Source: Rhabditoides inermis
Taxonomy: Eukaryota; Nematoda; Chromadorea; Rhabditida; Rhabditidae
Direction: 5' to 3'
Length of the DNA: 64,000 nucleotides
NCBI GenBank assembly: GCA_963966185.1
Contig: CAWZYM010000126.1
Coordinates: 1-64,000 of the forward strand
Part shown: piece by piece, positions 9,772 through 22,000 of the stretch
How positions within the stretch are numbered: position 1 is the first letter of the stretch
Layout: each line of letters opens with the position of its first letter
Position numbers and translations under genes: made by a program
The notes under the pieces: model-generated
What the model saw: only the letters and a program-made list of their open reading frames with translations
What the model was told of the DNA's origin: nothing
The model's database searches: none

Positions 9772-10148
9772 ATGCCTATTCAGATGAACAACATCGCCAA
9801 CGACAACTCCAACACCAATTACCGCTGGGCGCACCTCCCCGCCGGCGCTCCCTTCCCGGAACACGCGGTGAGAACACTGCTTCTTAATGCAACCATTACC
9901 GTAGCCGTTCTAGGTGGTGCTCCCCTTCACAATCAACAGGTACCTGGCGGTCTGCTATACGCATGGGAAGCCCGTGTATGGAGAGGCTATGTGCAACGAC
10001 GGCCGCGTCAGCTATCTCTTCAAGGAAACCAAGGTACTATCCCACTGTGAATTCGTAGGGAGTCTGAAACGTATTTCATCTAAACAATATAGGGCAAGCC
10101 GGTTGGAATGTCGCAGATACTCATCTCTGCTCCTGGGGACAAGCAGCA
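9772..10148 (+). CDS. DM9/DUF3421-like small protein
   Basis: Exon 1 (9772-9867) encodes MPIQMNNIANDNSNTNYRWA through HLPAGAPFPEHA; a 46-bp intron GTGAGA...TTCTAG follows; exon 2 (9914-10033) encodes 40 residues including YLAVCYTHGKPVYGEAMCND; after another short intron, exon 3 (from 10093) reads GKPVGMSQILISAPGDKQ. All junctions are phase 0 to that point. The order 'PFP-x-x-AV ... YLAVxYxHGxPVxGxA ... ND/NG' resembles DM9 (DUF3421) repeats, small domains of unclear function found in invertebrates. Exon 3 may stop at TGA after GDKQQ, or splice at GTGAGT (10149) across the TC microsatellite to an AAACCAG acceptor at 10384 and continue ATQTCRLEVYVM. Family assignment is by memory of the motif only. 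Confidence 0.5.
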
Positions 10149-10156
10149 GTGAGTTA

Positions 10157-10376
10157 ACTTCTCTCTCTCTCTATCTCTCTCTCTTCCTCCCCCCCCCCTC
10201 TCTCGCTCTCTCTCTCTTCCCCCCCCCCTCTCCCCTCTCTCTCTCTCTCCCTCCTCCCTCCCTCTCTCTCTCCCGCGCTCTCTCTCCCTTTCTCCATCTC
10301 TTCTCCTCTCTCCCTCTCTTCTTTCTCTCCCCGTCCCTCCCTCTCCCCTCTCTTTCTCTCCCTCTCTCTCCCCTCC
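10157..10376. repeat. TC-rich microsatellite
   Basis: About 220 bp of imperfect (TC)n with C runs, the opposite-strand equivalent of the GA tracts at 6766 and 9008. Possibly inside the last intron of the DM9-like gene. Confidence 0.95.
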
Positions 10377-10994
10377 GAAACCAGCGCGACACAAACATGC
10401 CGGCTGGAAGTTTATGTCATGCATGAAAACCGTGATTGTGTAAAGTGTAGCTCACTTCAATTACATATTTCATGCATGTTATAAACATTTGGCTCCACTT
10501 TGCTGCATGAAACAAACATATAACTCACATTTCTGTTCCATGTTAGTGTAATGTTTGTTTCAGCCGACCATTTTCAAAGGTATCATTCTTCTGGATGAAA
10601 CGTATTTTACGTAAAAAACGTATCAAAGAAGGATATGCAGTCAATGTTTTTACGTGTTATGATGTCATCGAATTAAGACAAATCTGACGTTGCAGAGGTT
10701 TATTAATGCAAACGTAAACTCACAATGTACCAACAAGTAACACTCTCAACAACTGTAACAAAACGGGAGAACGGGGAGCAACAACGGGGGGACTTGGGAA
10801 TACATAAGGAAACCAAGTAAATGAGAATCCAGAGACAACAACACACTCACAAACTAAAAAGAAGAACATTGATTGAACAATACGGGATGAAGGTGACATA
10901 TACATTTACTCCATGAATTAATTTCTTCTTGGACACAAGAAGTATGAAAGGGGAGGGTGATGGTAGATGATGGTCAGGACGGGTGCGAACTCAC

Positions 10995-12963
10995 AGCGTC
11001 GCTGTCGATGAGCAGTGGGCACCGCTGTCGGGTTCCTTCATGACAGCCGAGCGAGCAGCTCTGCGAGCCACGACGTCTTCGTCATTTCCGTTAGTCACCT
11101 TGCCAGTACGACCTTTAACATCTCTGAAAATAAGTCATACGTAACGTCAAATACCGAACGTCAAATTTACACTGAGTGCTATAATTCTATAGCTAAACCT
11201 GAGTAAGACAAATGGTTAGCGCCTCTGCGTATTAGATTGAGGGTCTCTGGTTCATTTCCTCTTGCGACGAGCTTTTGTTATCACAACTTCCACTACCACC
11301 GAAACTGATTTTGCTATCTGATCACCAATCATGCTAACTAACATTTCGAAATCAGGCCGATGAAAAACTATGTGGAATAAACGCAGAACACAGTGAAATA
11401 CGTAATACTGACCGTGCCGCCTTGAATAGCTTGTAGTCGTTGCGCTTGCGCTGAATTATTCATGATACATATTTAACCAGACTTTCTTTCACCGTTGCGC
11501 GTCTCTCTTTTTTCCCTGCTCTCTCCTCCACTCACCTGATGGTACTTGTTGGTCGAGTTAAAGGGGATCTCGGCCACCTTAAGCGACTTCTCCCTGTATC
11601 CGACCACGTTTTCGAGAGCGAGCTCGGTGACTTGAGCTGCGCAATCTCCGAAGCGTCTCTCGTGCACTCGCGGCGAAGCACGGGGATGTCGTCCTGTTCG
11701 GGCTGAAAAAGAGAACGGTTTGGTGGCTGCTCACATCTCTCTCCTCTCTACGACTCACGGAAATAGTTGTTGTCCGCGCCTCTGTTCATCAGCCCACCTT
11801 GAACTCGGCGCGGTTGCAGAGCGCGGCGTCGCGGGTGAGGGCCGTGGCCGTCTCGCTCTTCTTCGCTCCCACAGTCGACGTCTGGTTCTCGATCGTGTTC
11901 GTGTCGCACTCCTCGATCGTCTGTTCGTACCACATGTGCCCGACCGTCATCCTGTTCTGGGTGAGGGTGCCGGTCTTGTCGGAGCAGATGGTGGAGGTGG
12001 ATCAGAGCGTCTCGACAGCCTCGATGTTCTTCACCAGGCAGTTTTTGGACGCCATGCGCTTGGCGGCTAGGATGATGCACACGGTGATGGTGGCGATGAG
12101 ACCCTCGGGCACGTTGGCGACGATGATACCGATGAGGAAGACGACGGCGGTGAGCCAGTGGTAGCCGAGCACGAAGGCGATGATGAAGAACGTCACTCCC
12201 AGCACCACGGCGACTCCAGTAATCAGGCGGATGAAGTGCTCGATCTCGCGAGCGATCGGCGTCATTCCAGTGTCCAGTCCCGAGGCGAGATGCGCAATGC
12301 GTCCCATCACGGTACGGTCTCCGGTGTAGACGACCACTCCCTTGGCAGTTACCTCGGCGGTGTTGGTGGAGAAGAAGGCGATCTTGCGCGTCTCCAGCGG
12401 GTTCTCGTTCGTGCAGTCGGGCGAGCGCGTCTGCGGCTCAGACTCTCCGGTCAGGGAAGAATTGTCGACCTGCAAGCATACAAGTTAAAATTTGAAGATG
12501 CTACCAAGAAATTTCATTCGTATTCTCCCATTGTTCTTTGTGTTTGCCCACCTTGAATCCGAAGGCGGAGATGATGCGTATGTCGGCGGGGACGCGATCG
12601 CCTCCCTTGACCTCGACGATGTCTCCGACGACCAGCTCCTTGGTGTGGATCTGCTGCTTCTGTCCGTCGCGCTGCACGAGGGCATGCGTGTCCGGAAAGT
12701 CGTCCGAGGTTCCGGGGTTCCATCTGAAAGAAGCGACAATCTAAACAACGGTCGGTCTCTTCAAACTTCTCGCGAATTTGCCCTGTGATGACATCATCAC
12801 AAATTAACATAATCATCAACGACCACTTTTCGTGTGTGTTACTCACCTCGAACTCGACGCGGTTGCAGACGGTGGCTTCGCGGGTGCACCCACAGGAGAA
12901 AGGCGAATCCCCCGAAGAGGTTCTCGCAGAACTTGATCCACTCGGGGGGTAGCCGCAGCCGAC
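10995..12963 (-). pseudogene. Na+/K+-ATPase alpha subunit fragment, copy 2 (broken)
   Basis: Same exons as copy 1: chimeric M1 exon 12847-12963, actuator exon 12552-12723, M3-M4/DKTGT exon 11798-12469, N-domain exon 11536-11702, decayed exon from 10995. The TGA is at 12002-12004, and the 1-nt deletion near 11629 is identical to that of copy 1. The 4 kb to the left holds no further ATPase exons, so the gene truly ends here. Shared lesions show that the locus was already non-functional before it was duplicated, unless both copies were assembled from the same erroneous consensus. Confidence 0.87.
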
Positions 12964-15056
12964 CTGAAGACATACAATGCAGTGCATTCAGACTAGTTTC
13001 TGATCATAGAATATATTAACATCATTCGAATAAAACAACTATAACAAAAACAATACACAACAACAACAACAAAGTAACAAAAAAACAATAAAAATGGCGG
13101 TAATGATGATTAATAAAAACAATCCGAGAAGCGAATTTCTCACTACGATACACAACCAAGCACCATATTTCAAAAAAAATTATTTCTACCATTCTAATCG
13201 TGTTGAATATTCACGAATTAAGCTTACGACTGTTTTAATCGAGAAAAAAAAACATATTCGGGCGTTCTACGGCGAGAAATCCTGCGTTGACCATTTGTTT
13301 TACGTATTAACCCCTTCTTCTTAATACATACATTTACAATCACTTGGTCAGCCAATGTAATGGTTAGCGAGCTTAGCTAGTGAGCAGGCGGCGCGAGTTC
13401 AATTCCTGCTGCTGGTCAACATTGTAACATTTCATTTCTTCTCCACTTGTTCCGCAGTAGGCCCATGACTGTGAATAACAAGATCTTAACAAACGTATAT
13501 CTTAAAGGAACAGTGGCGACTTATTTTTGGCTCGGAGTATTATTAAAAATCATATTAACCTAACACATTTGCAATTTTTGCGAAAGAACCACGATTCTGC
13601 GTTACTTTCGAATCTGCAACTGCCAAGGATGCAGCTGAAAATTTGAATTCAAAATTGGTCCCACCACGAATAGCCTACCGCCCAACGCTTCAATACTGCA
13701 AAAATTGGGGTCGGAGACATAAGCGCAAATGAACGACGGCCTTTCACTTGCTTCATGGCTCAGTGCATGTGCGCTGCGTTGTGGCCCCGAGCTTCGCGGG
13801 TTCGATTCCGGTCACCGCAAATGTTTTGTTCGTGTGAAAATGAGGAGTTGATGCAGGTTGTGGCAGAAATAAGTCGCCACTGTGGCTTTAAGCCATTTCA
13901 AGGCTTATTTGTGTCTCAACTCTTCGAAAATGTGTCATTTTTATACAATTTTCTAAAATGGTAAAAAGGTCGAAATGCGATACCTTAAAAAAGTGGTCGA
14001 AATATTGCGCAAAAAAATGGATGGATTTCAAGCCCCCTTTGCACATTTCTTTGGTAGTTTCGAGAGAAAGCGAATGAATTTATTTATCCGCAAAATGTAA
14101 AATTAGAAAAAAAAATAGCATCGAAGCGCAGTTGTTCCTTCTGTTCATTTTGGAAGACAGCACAGGTGCTGCGGATGAAGACAAAACTAATGAGGATTTT
14201 TGTAGAGGATCTCTGATTAGGCCGGGGCATTAATCCCATTATCCACAGATCACCACACATCTCTCGGGCGAGAGGAGGAGGGGATGAAGAGAGAGAGACA
14301 AGAATGGCACGGATAGGTTTATCTGCGCATCATACAGGTGAGGGATTGTGGATTCTTTGGTATAGGACGCGGGATATCGCCCGGCGTCCCACGGGATTAC
14401 CTGCACTGGGCCGCGGATCTCAACTGGGGATGGGAGGGGAGAGTCGAGTCGGCGTCGGGAGGAGTCGAGTGGGTGAGGGCATACTACTGGGGGATTCTAC
14501 TGGGCTTATATACGGGATCATTGAGGTGGGTGTCGGCGTGCGTCAATGGCTGGCGATTCATCCGGATGTTGTGCGAGAGTGTGCGAGAGAGCGTGCCCGG
14601 CGCGGAGAGTCCGACGCGCCGACCCTGGAATGGCGAGTGTTATGGTTTGCAATTCATCTGTTGTGGTTCACAACCCCGCATGTTTGGGTAGATCCTGTGT
14701 CCCCTGAGACCCCGTCTGTGTCACCGTAGTGAATCATGGGCCTCATATCTCTTCCCGTGAGATGAAGTGCTAATTAGGTGTCTAATTATCCTTGGATGCG
14801 CTTTCCCCACACGCTCCATCTATCCCAGAGATTAGCAAAACTTGCGCTACTTTACAATTTGGGAAGACAGCACAGGTGCTGCGGATGAAGGAAGGGGATA
14901 CCCCCATTACAGCTGAGCTCCGCCGGAACGAATTTGGGAAGTTCTTCTTGTATAGTCTGCAATATGTTGCTATGTATCTTCTTTTAAACCCCCTCCCCCT
15001 CCTCCCTCATCATGCGGGACCGCATTATGTGATCAATGTAAAAATCATCTACTCAC

Positions 15057-15413
15057 CGGCTGAACCTGCGATGCCAAGAAGATAGCGTCCTGATAGTTCA
15101 GCACAGCAAAGCCAATTTGAGCGTACACCATGTTTCTTTTCCACGTTCTACAATCGCGGGACTTGATACCGCAAGGTTGTGGAACAATCCACATACACTT
15201 CTGAAACGGAAATAAAAAGGTATCCGGGTTCAATTAGGTCTGCCAAAATTCTTGACAAATCATGAAAGCCACCTAACTAACTCGAATCACAATGAAATAG
15301 TGCACTTGAGCGAATTCATCATCTTTTGCAAGACTTACTTCATAGTCGGGGACGTTTTGCGATTGCGCAACGACAGAAATGAGGACAAAGACGGTGAAGC
15401 CACGTAGCATCAT
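15057..15413 (-). CDS. Small secreted protein gene S2, copy 2
   Basis: Exons 15339-15413 and 15057-15200 are identical in reading and splice sites to the copy at 4552-4908. No change affecting the protein was seen in the two exons. The 3' part is again not identifiable. Confidence 0.58.
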
Positions 15414-15649
15414 TGCCTGATTGTGAGTGAAAGAAAACTCGGGACGGCGAATGGATAGAGCGAAGAAATGAATCACAAGCATTTTTCACCATTTGTTTTG
15501 TCTTGACAAAGCGAGCTGATTCAGCGCTTTGTTACATTTTGCTTTGTCATCGTTCGCCTTGTAAAGAAGAGTTTATCACAAAAAAGAACAGTTGGAAAAG
15601 TTTATCAAAAATAAAGGAATTAGTGTTTCATTGTGAGAGATAGGGAAGA

Positions 15650-17001
15650 TCAGCATTGGAACTTCGGTGGAACGGCGTGCTTCTGGATAAGTTTGAGAAA
15701 AGTATCGTAGTCTTCGGCGACGTACATCCCGGAATCATTGCACCATAGACGCCTTCCTTTACACTTCTTACCCGTGGCGACATCGTCGTCAACCAAAGTG
15801 AACGTGTTCACTGGATACAGCGACTGAAATGAAACCTTTCTCTCTCTCTACCTCCCTATGATGTATTTACATACATACATATACATATTCATACGGTGAT
15901 AGGACCGTGGGGTGAGGAAAGAATAGGCAACTTCGGTAGCTTATATTGCGGCAATATCAAGATCCATGGCGTATTAGAAGCTTTTGACTTCACTTGGTCA
16001 TTAGACCCCCTAGGCTCCTTTGATTTGAACCTTCTTTGAAAATTCTCCATCTTATTTAGGGTTCGTTAAAATATCAAAACGGCTAAAATATCATTAAAAT
16101 ATCATTCCTAACTTTTCAACGGGAAAATGAAGCGGTTTCTGTGATATAATAATCACGAAAATTAACACTGAAAACTTAAAAATATCATTAAAATATCATT
16201 TTCATTCTTTTCTGTACAGCTTTTTTTTATGTTTTGCGGTTGCAAAAACGCCCAAAAATTGGAGAAGTTTTCTTTTTCTCCTTTTTTCTCAACCACTGTC
16301 CCGGAGAAAAATAATTTGAACAGGAAGAGATAAATACGACCGACTCTGATATTTTAGTGATGTTTTACGTTTTAAAATGAAAACCGAGTGATATATCAAT
16401 CACCCTAAAATCAGTGCAATAATATTTTAATGATATTTTAGGTGATATTTTAACGAACCCTAATCTTATTATAATCTATTCCTAATATTATTATCTTGTT
16501 TATACCTGAATGCGTGCAAGAATGCTGGTCTCCGGCTCGTTGTTGCTGCGTAGTGGATAATTAAGTGGAGTAGCACCCGGAACAATCTTCTGAAATTACA
16601 AGGAATTAAACAAGATTCCTTTACTTCTATGTTTCAACTGATCAACAAGAGATAAGAGATTAAAAAGGCGAAATTTGAAATGTATTCGTATTTACTGGCA
16701 AGATATTATGCAGTTATTTATTATCTGTTGTAATCTAATTTAATTTTGTTTTTAGGCTTTTTTTTGGTTTCTGTGCTATATCGTCACACCATATAGGTGT
16801 ATATAAATAAATAAATATCTCTCTCTTCCTTACGTGTTGATTAAGACGGTGGAAGAGGGTGGCCGACTTGCAATACTTTCCTACTCCACGCCACTCGCAT
16901 CGGAGGTGGACGCATTTGGAAGAATCGACGAGTACCACAAGCAACGCTGTAGTAGTGGAAAGAGATGCAATCAAAAACAGTAGTACAGTCAGACGTTCCA
17001 T
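15650..17001 (-). CDS. Small secreted protein gene S1, copy 2 (shortened C-terminus)
   Basis: Exons 16834-17001, 16506-16589 and 15650-15823. A single A-to-C change on the plus strand near 15651 turns TTA into TGA, so the protein ends ...PPKFQC, 11 residues short of copy 1. Signal peptide and all other cysteines are retained, so the product may still be functional. The MITE in the second intron is shared. Confidence 0.62.
16056..16463. mobile_element. 408-bp MITE (copy 2)
   Basis: Same element at the same site as 5551-5958, so insertion preceded the segmental duplication. One extra T in the internal T run is the main change I see. Confidence 0.8.
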
Positions 17002-17178
17002 CGCCCCACACTGACCAACCAGTCCCCACATCTAGGCGGGGCACTTTTACTTTCCCTTTCACCAATCGACCTTGCCCTTATTCCCTCTCAAAAGGATTGC
17101 AACAACAAGAAAAGACAGATCTAGAGTCGGATTATATGTACATATGATAAGATAGTAGGTTGTTGTGGGTTATCCTCT

Positions 17179-17512
17179 TTAGTTAAATTAAGAATATTAT
17201 CGTTGATAATAGTAGCGCTACGCTTTGTGTGATTGTAATCGATCAGTACTTGAGGAAATGCGTCTCTTATGACATCACTTTTCATTATTCATTTTGGGCA
17301 ATGGCGGCTAGATCAAAGAAATATGATGTCATCATATCACTCTTTATCGATTTTCACTACTTTACAGAGAACATGATCCCATAAATAAAATACCGTTGGA
17401 ATCAGCGCGAAAGGGCGAATCGTTCTATGCTAATTAGAGCACATCATGCGTCCAGTGAGAAAATGTTACATGATTTCGCCTCACTCTCTACATCTCACGA
17501 TGTGGTTCCTAC
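17179..17512. other. Intergenic, nothing recognised
   Basis: AT-rich unique sequence between the end of duplication copy 2 and the truncated R3 repeat. No open frame, RNA gene or clear repeat seen. Confidence 0.5.
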
Positions 17513-17667
17513 ATTTATCGATAAGTATCCCTCTGCTCTCAAAATCAAATCATCATCTCATTTCTATAGTATTCCGTCCTACACATCAACCCTCACGTGA
17601 GTGTTATCAAATAACGAACACTCACTGTGAATAAGGTCAACATGTAGGACAGACACTAATCGATGTT
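17513..17667. repeat. Dispersed repeat R3, truncated copy 3
   Basis: Starts ACATTTATCGATAAG and ends AATCGATG, where it abuts the C-terminal end of the integrase remnant at 17668. More diverged than the other two copies. Confidence 0.75.
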
Positions 17668-18960
17668 CGTACATCACAGGTTCACCAATATGAACTTTTG
17701 TAATTTTAAACATCTCAGTTGTCCAATTCGGAAGATAATCTTTGTCAAAAATAGCTTTGTATTTGGTAATTCTGACAGTGTCTCCTATTTTGAATTTCGG
17801 AGGTTTTTGAGTAACTTCTTCTTTCCTTGATCGAAATAAGTTATCGTAAACTATCGATTCATTTTCCATCTTAGAAGCTTGCGTGGAAGTCATTTTAATT
17901 GAAGAAGGATAATGATTTTTAAATCCTAAGGGGCCCGACAGACTTTTTCGCTCAGCGATAGCGAATCGCTTTCGCTGAATGTAGAGCGATAGCGAAATCG
18001 CCGGTGCTCAAAATCGCAGCGGTTTTGGAAATCGCGAGAATGCTATTTGTCAGTGAACAGCTTATCGCATATGCAAAAATGTCATGTTTTTATTTGTTTT
18101 TGGTTATAGAATTTGTTCATAATGTTTATAAGCATCAGATGCATAACGTCCAACGAACCGCTGATGCACAAGATCTTGTGTAATTTCAAGTGCAGAAAGC
18201 TCCAAGTCCCGTGCAAACTACCTTTTTGATACTATAAAGTATAAATATAGCATTTGTGAAAAATTATCAGAAATAATAACAACGATATACAACATAAAAC
18301 ATCAAAAGACTGAAAATTGCGTCGAAATCTGCGAAAATCCGGAAACTACCAAATCGCAGCGAATTCGATTCGCAGCGATAAAAGTAGCGATTCGCTGAAA
18401 ATTTCAAGCGAAAAAGTCTGACGGTCAAATCGCTGACTTTCGCGATTTGGGTTACGGTAGCGAATCGCTGGCGAAATCGCTAATCGATAGAGCATCTTAA
18501 TACATCACGGAATCGCTGCGATTTTATCAGCAAAAAAGTCTGTCAGGCCCCTAATACAAGATCATCTAGCATATCTACCTGTTTATGATTTCCTTGATGA
18601 GTGAACACCTTCCACATCTTTTCTTTAAAGGTTCTATTCAACCTTTCGATGATAGAAGCTTTCTTATCTGAATAGGTTGGAAAATGATTGATTTCTATTT
18701 TTTAAAGAGACTTTTTCAAAGAGAATTATAATATTCTTTACCATTATCAGTTTGCATCTTGTTAGGAATTCTTTTACTTTTGTAAAGATACTCTCAAAAG
18801 CATCTGCAGTTTCTTTGCCTGTTTTACTCTTTAGAGGAACAACCCATGCATACTTACTAAAACAATCAATTATAGTTAGAAGACATTTGTAACCTTTATT
18901 TTCTTCTTCGTAGGGTATCATTTTTAAGTACGAGATCTGACTGCCACTGATCATCTATTC
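17668..18960 (-). pseudogene. Polinton/Maverick-type DDE integrase remnant
   Basis: Minus-strand pieces spell a retroviral-like integrase of the type carried by Polintons. In order: GIDDQWQSDLV (first catalytic Asp), then in a shifted frame MIPYEEENKGYKCLLTIIDC and FSKYAWVVPLKSKTGKE, then in another frame KMQTDNGKEYYNSL (second Asp), then in a third SDKKASIIERLNRTFKEKMW (catalytic Glu). The C-terminal domain has KFKIGDTVRITKYKAIFDKD and YLPNWTTEMFKITKV. At least three frameshifts and stops (about 18925, 18720, 18700) plus the MITE at 17930-18551 break it. No other Polinton genes (polB, ATPase, protease, capsid) or termini are in view, so this is a fragment. Confidence 0.85.
17930..18551. mobile_element. 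622-bp PIF/Harbinger-like MITE nested in the integrase
   Basis: Terminal inverted repeats GGGGCCYGACAGACTTTTT, flanked by TAA on both sides (17927-17929 and 18552-18554), a 3-bp TWA duplication typical of PIF/Harbinger. Removing the element and one TAA rejoins the integrase in frame across DDLVL|GFKNHYPSS, a direct demonstration of insertion. The interior has subterminal GCGATAGCGAATCGCT-type repeats and no open frame. Confidence 0.88.
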
Positions 18961-19005
18961 CATTCACGAAGACGGTAATTAGGAAATGACAAAGACGGTA
19001 ATTAG

Positions 19006-22000
19006 GAAAAACGCCCGTCGGCGGGAGTCGATGATGTTGCCAAAGTTTCGGAGGCCTCGGCGCTGCCGCAACTCGCCCCACCTCCTCTCATCCAACCCCT
19101 CAGGCTAGTCAAGAAAAACCAAACTACCGTCTATGGACTCGTCCAGCCCAGGAAGAGCGAGGTATGATGTGGCTGGTACATTACCACGTATATTGTTGTA
19201 ATTAAAAAAAATTTGTTTAGTTTGAAGACTTTTCGAGTGACAACGACTCTTCGTCGGGTGTTCCGGTTTTGGAGAAGAGACGTTTGTCGGTGCTCGTGAT
19301 GCGAGGAATGGAGAGGCTCGCCAAGATGGCCATGAAGGAAAACCCTTCCAACGCTGGCGACCGCACTAGGTTGGAATTAACGCTATTTGTTAGTATCAAT
19401 GAACGTGTTTCATTTAGCTCGATCTCAAAGTCTCGCTCTGCTGATGTTTATGAGATGCTGAAGATGGAGACAAAAGAAAGAACATGGACAGGTTACGGAG
19501 TTGTTCGAGGAGACGACTAGCAACGATGGAGACGACACATCCTCGATCTCACTCGACAGCTCCAGGTAGACAGACGCGAGTCAAGCGCAAGTCAGTCACT
19601 TTGTATGTTATAGCTCGCAGATGGATGTGGTGGATGCGGAGACGATGCCCGATCTGGAGATGGAGGAGACGGCGGCCTTCCTAGCGTCTCTGAAGATGTA
19701 CCCGTTTGCATATTCGATCGAATTAATCGACTGATTCCAGTCTCAAGTCTGGCATGGCTTGCAAGAAGAGGGGGTGGAGAAGGTGCGACGGGGTCTGGGA
19801 ATTTCCCGCACTCACGATAGGTTCATCAGCTATGCTATAACCAAGCATCTGCATGTGAGTGTAGTATGAGGAAAATGATATTACGGTATGTTATTGCGTT
19901 TTAGAAACGTATGGATGAAGCGAGGTCGAAATCGGTTTCTATGGGATGTGGTCGTCGTGCGAAGCTGCGCAAGAGAAAGGTGCTTGACAAGGGTTTCGAT
20001 CTCGTTGACGACATCAGCTACGCTACCATTCGTGAGTACACTCGACGTGATTATCACACCGTCTCTGTAAGAATCGGACGAGGTGGTTACTAGGAGCTAT
20101 GCCGGCGCATACAAAAGTTATCAAAGGTCCTCTACAAGATATATAGGGTCATTTTTGTCAAATATGCAAATTTGGCCCATTAAGGGACCACTACCTAAAA
20201 TCGGTCAATTTTTGCCAAAACACTTCAAATAAGAGCTCATTCGATTCCTTATCATATTCTAAGAACTTTTTCATATAAAATGTTTTTCGAAAAAATAAAG
20301 TTCAAAAAAGTTATGATCAAAAAAATGAAAAATTTGCATATTGCAAAAATGACTAGCACCATTCGAAAGAGCGTGTTTTGTTTGGTCTACATGATTTTTA
20401 TGAAGAAAATCAATCCTGACATCATCGGCCATTCAGACGGTTGAAAGTGGTCCGGAAAGCGATTATTCGGCATTTTTCGATTTTTCGCCCTGTGTCACTG
20501 CGAAGAAGCAAAAAGCAAATACACCATAATAATCTACGCACTTTGTTTAGTATATGGACGTGTTTTCATGAAAATCTATCATGACGTCATCTGTCATCTG
20601 CCATGCCTGCAAACTTGTCCGGACCACTTTCAACCGTCTGATGGCAGATAACGTCATGATAGATTTTCATGAAAACACGTCCATATACTAAACAAAGTGC
20701 GTAGATTAACATGGTGTATTTGCTTTTTGCTTCTTCGCAGTGACACAGGGCGAAAAATCGAAAGATGCCGAATAACCAATGTTCGGACCACTTGCAACCG
20801 TCTGGGTGGCAGATGATGTCAGGATTGATTTTCATGAAAACACGTCCATATTCTAAACAAAGTGCGTAGATTATCATGGTGTTTTTGCTTTTTGCTACTT
20901 CGCAGTTACACAGGGCGAAAAATGGAAAAATGCCGAATTATCGCTTTCCGGACCACTTTCAACCGTCTGGATGGCAGATGATGTCAGGATCGATTTTCTT
21001 CATAAAAATCATGTAGACCAAACAAAACACGCTCTTTCGAATGGTGCTAATCATTCTCGCTTCTCAGGTCAGCAACATTTTCAAAAAAATCGAAAATAGG
21101 CAAATTTTTCATTTTTTTGATCATAACTTTTTTGAACTTAATTTTTTCGAAAAACATTTTTATGAAAAAGTTCTTAGAATTTGATAAGGAGTCGAACGAA
21201 CTCTTATTCGAAGTGTTTTGGCAAAAATTGACCGATTTGAGGTAGTGGTCCTTTAATGGGCCAAATTTGCATATTTGACAAAAACGACCCTATACATCTT
21301 GTAGAGGACCTTCGATAATCCTTGTATGCGCCGGCATAGCTCCTAGTAACCACATGCCCAAAAAGTGTCCGATTCTTACAGAGACGGTGTGTTATATTTG
21401 TATGTTATGTTTCAGTCAAACAGTGTTCGGTAGAGGTAGGGAAGGAGAAGCAGGATTTCCACCTGAAACAGGAGGTGCTGGAGACAAACGTATTCCAGCA
21501 AGGAGTTGTGTGAGAGCCAGAGGATGGAGACTCGTCCCCTTGGCTGGTAGTCGATGAAGAGGAGCGATACGGACGATACGACGAATACGAATATGTCGAG
21601 CCGGTGAGTCGACGGAGAGTGACGTCATTATCGATTGATTGCAGGTGGTTGTGGTGGATGACGACGAGTCGGATCGCATGAAGCTATACAGGATCTCGAG
21701 TACCTGTTCCACGTGAAACCGGAGCAGAAGGAAGAAGAGGAGGAGATGTGGAGGGAAGGGGAGGTGCTCGATCAGGCCGCCCACGACAGCGAGATGTTCC
21801 ACTCACAATACAAAGACTACCACAATGTGCCCATGGTCAGTGTTGCGGTGTTGCTGATTTGGTATTGATTGATTGATGGTTTGTTTGTTTTCGGTGGAGA
21901 TTGTGGAGAGAGATGTGGAGGACGACGAGCAGTACTCGGATCAGAACAGGGATGCGGTCGAGGAGTGCCAGATCATTCTCGATGACGATGATGAGGTACG

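Larger units (their letters stand above)
10505..17178. repeat. Segmental duplication, copy 2
   Basis: Direct second copy of 1-6673. It starts where GCATGAAACAAAC recurs and ends before TTTAGTTAAATTAAG. Because the 3.8 kb to its left is visible, this copy shows that no further Na+/K+-ATPase 3' exons lie downstream, which cannot be judged for copy 1. The offset grows from 10504 to 10507 across the unit because of small indels. Confidence 0.95.

Noticed and set aside
10080..10426. Arg-Glu and Ser-Leu frames on both strands
   Set aside because: Translation of the TC microsatellite.
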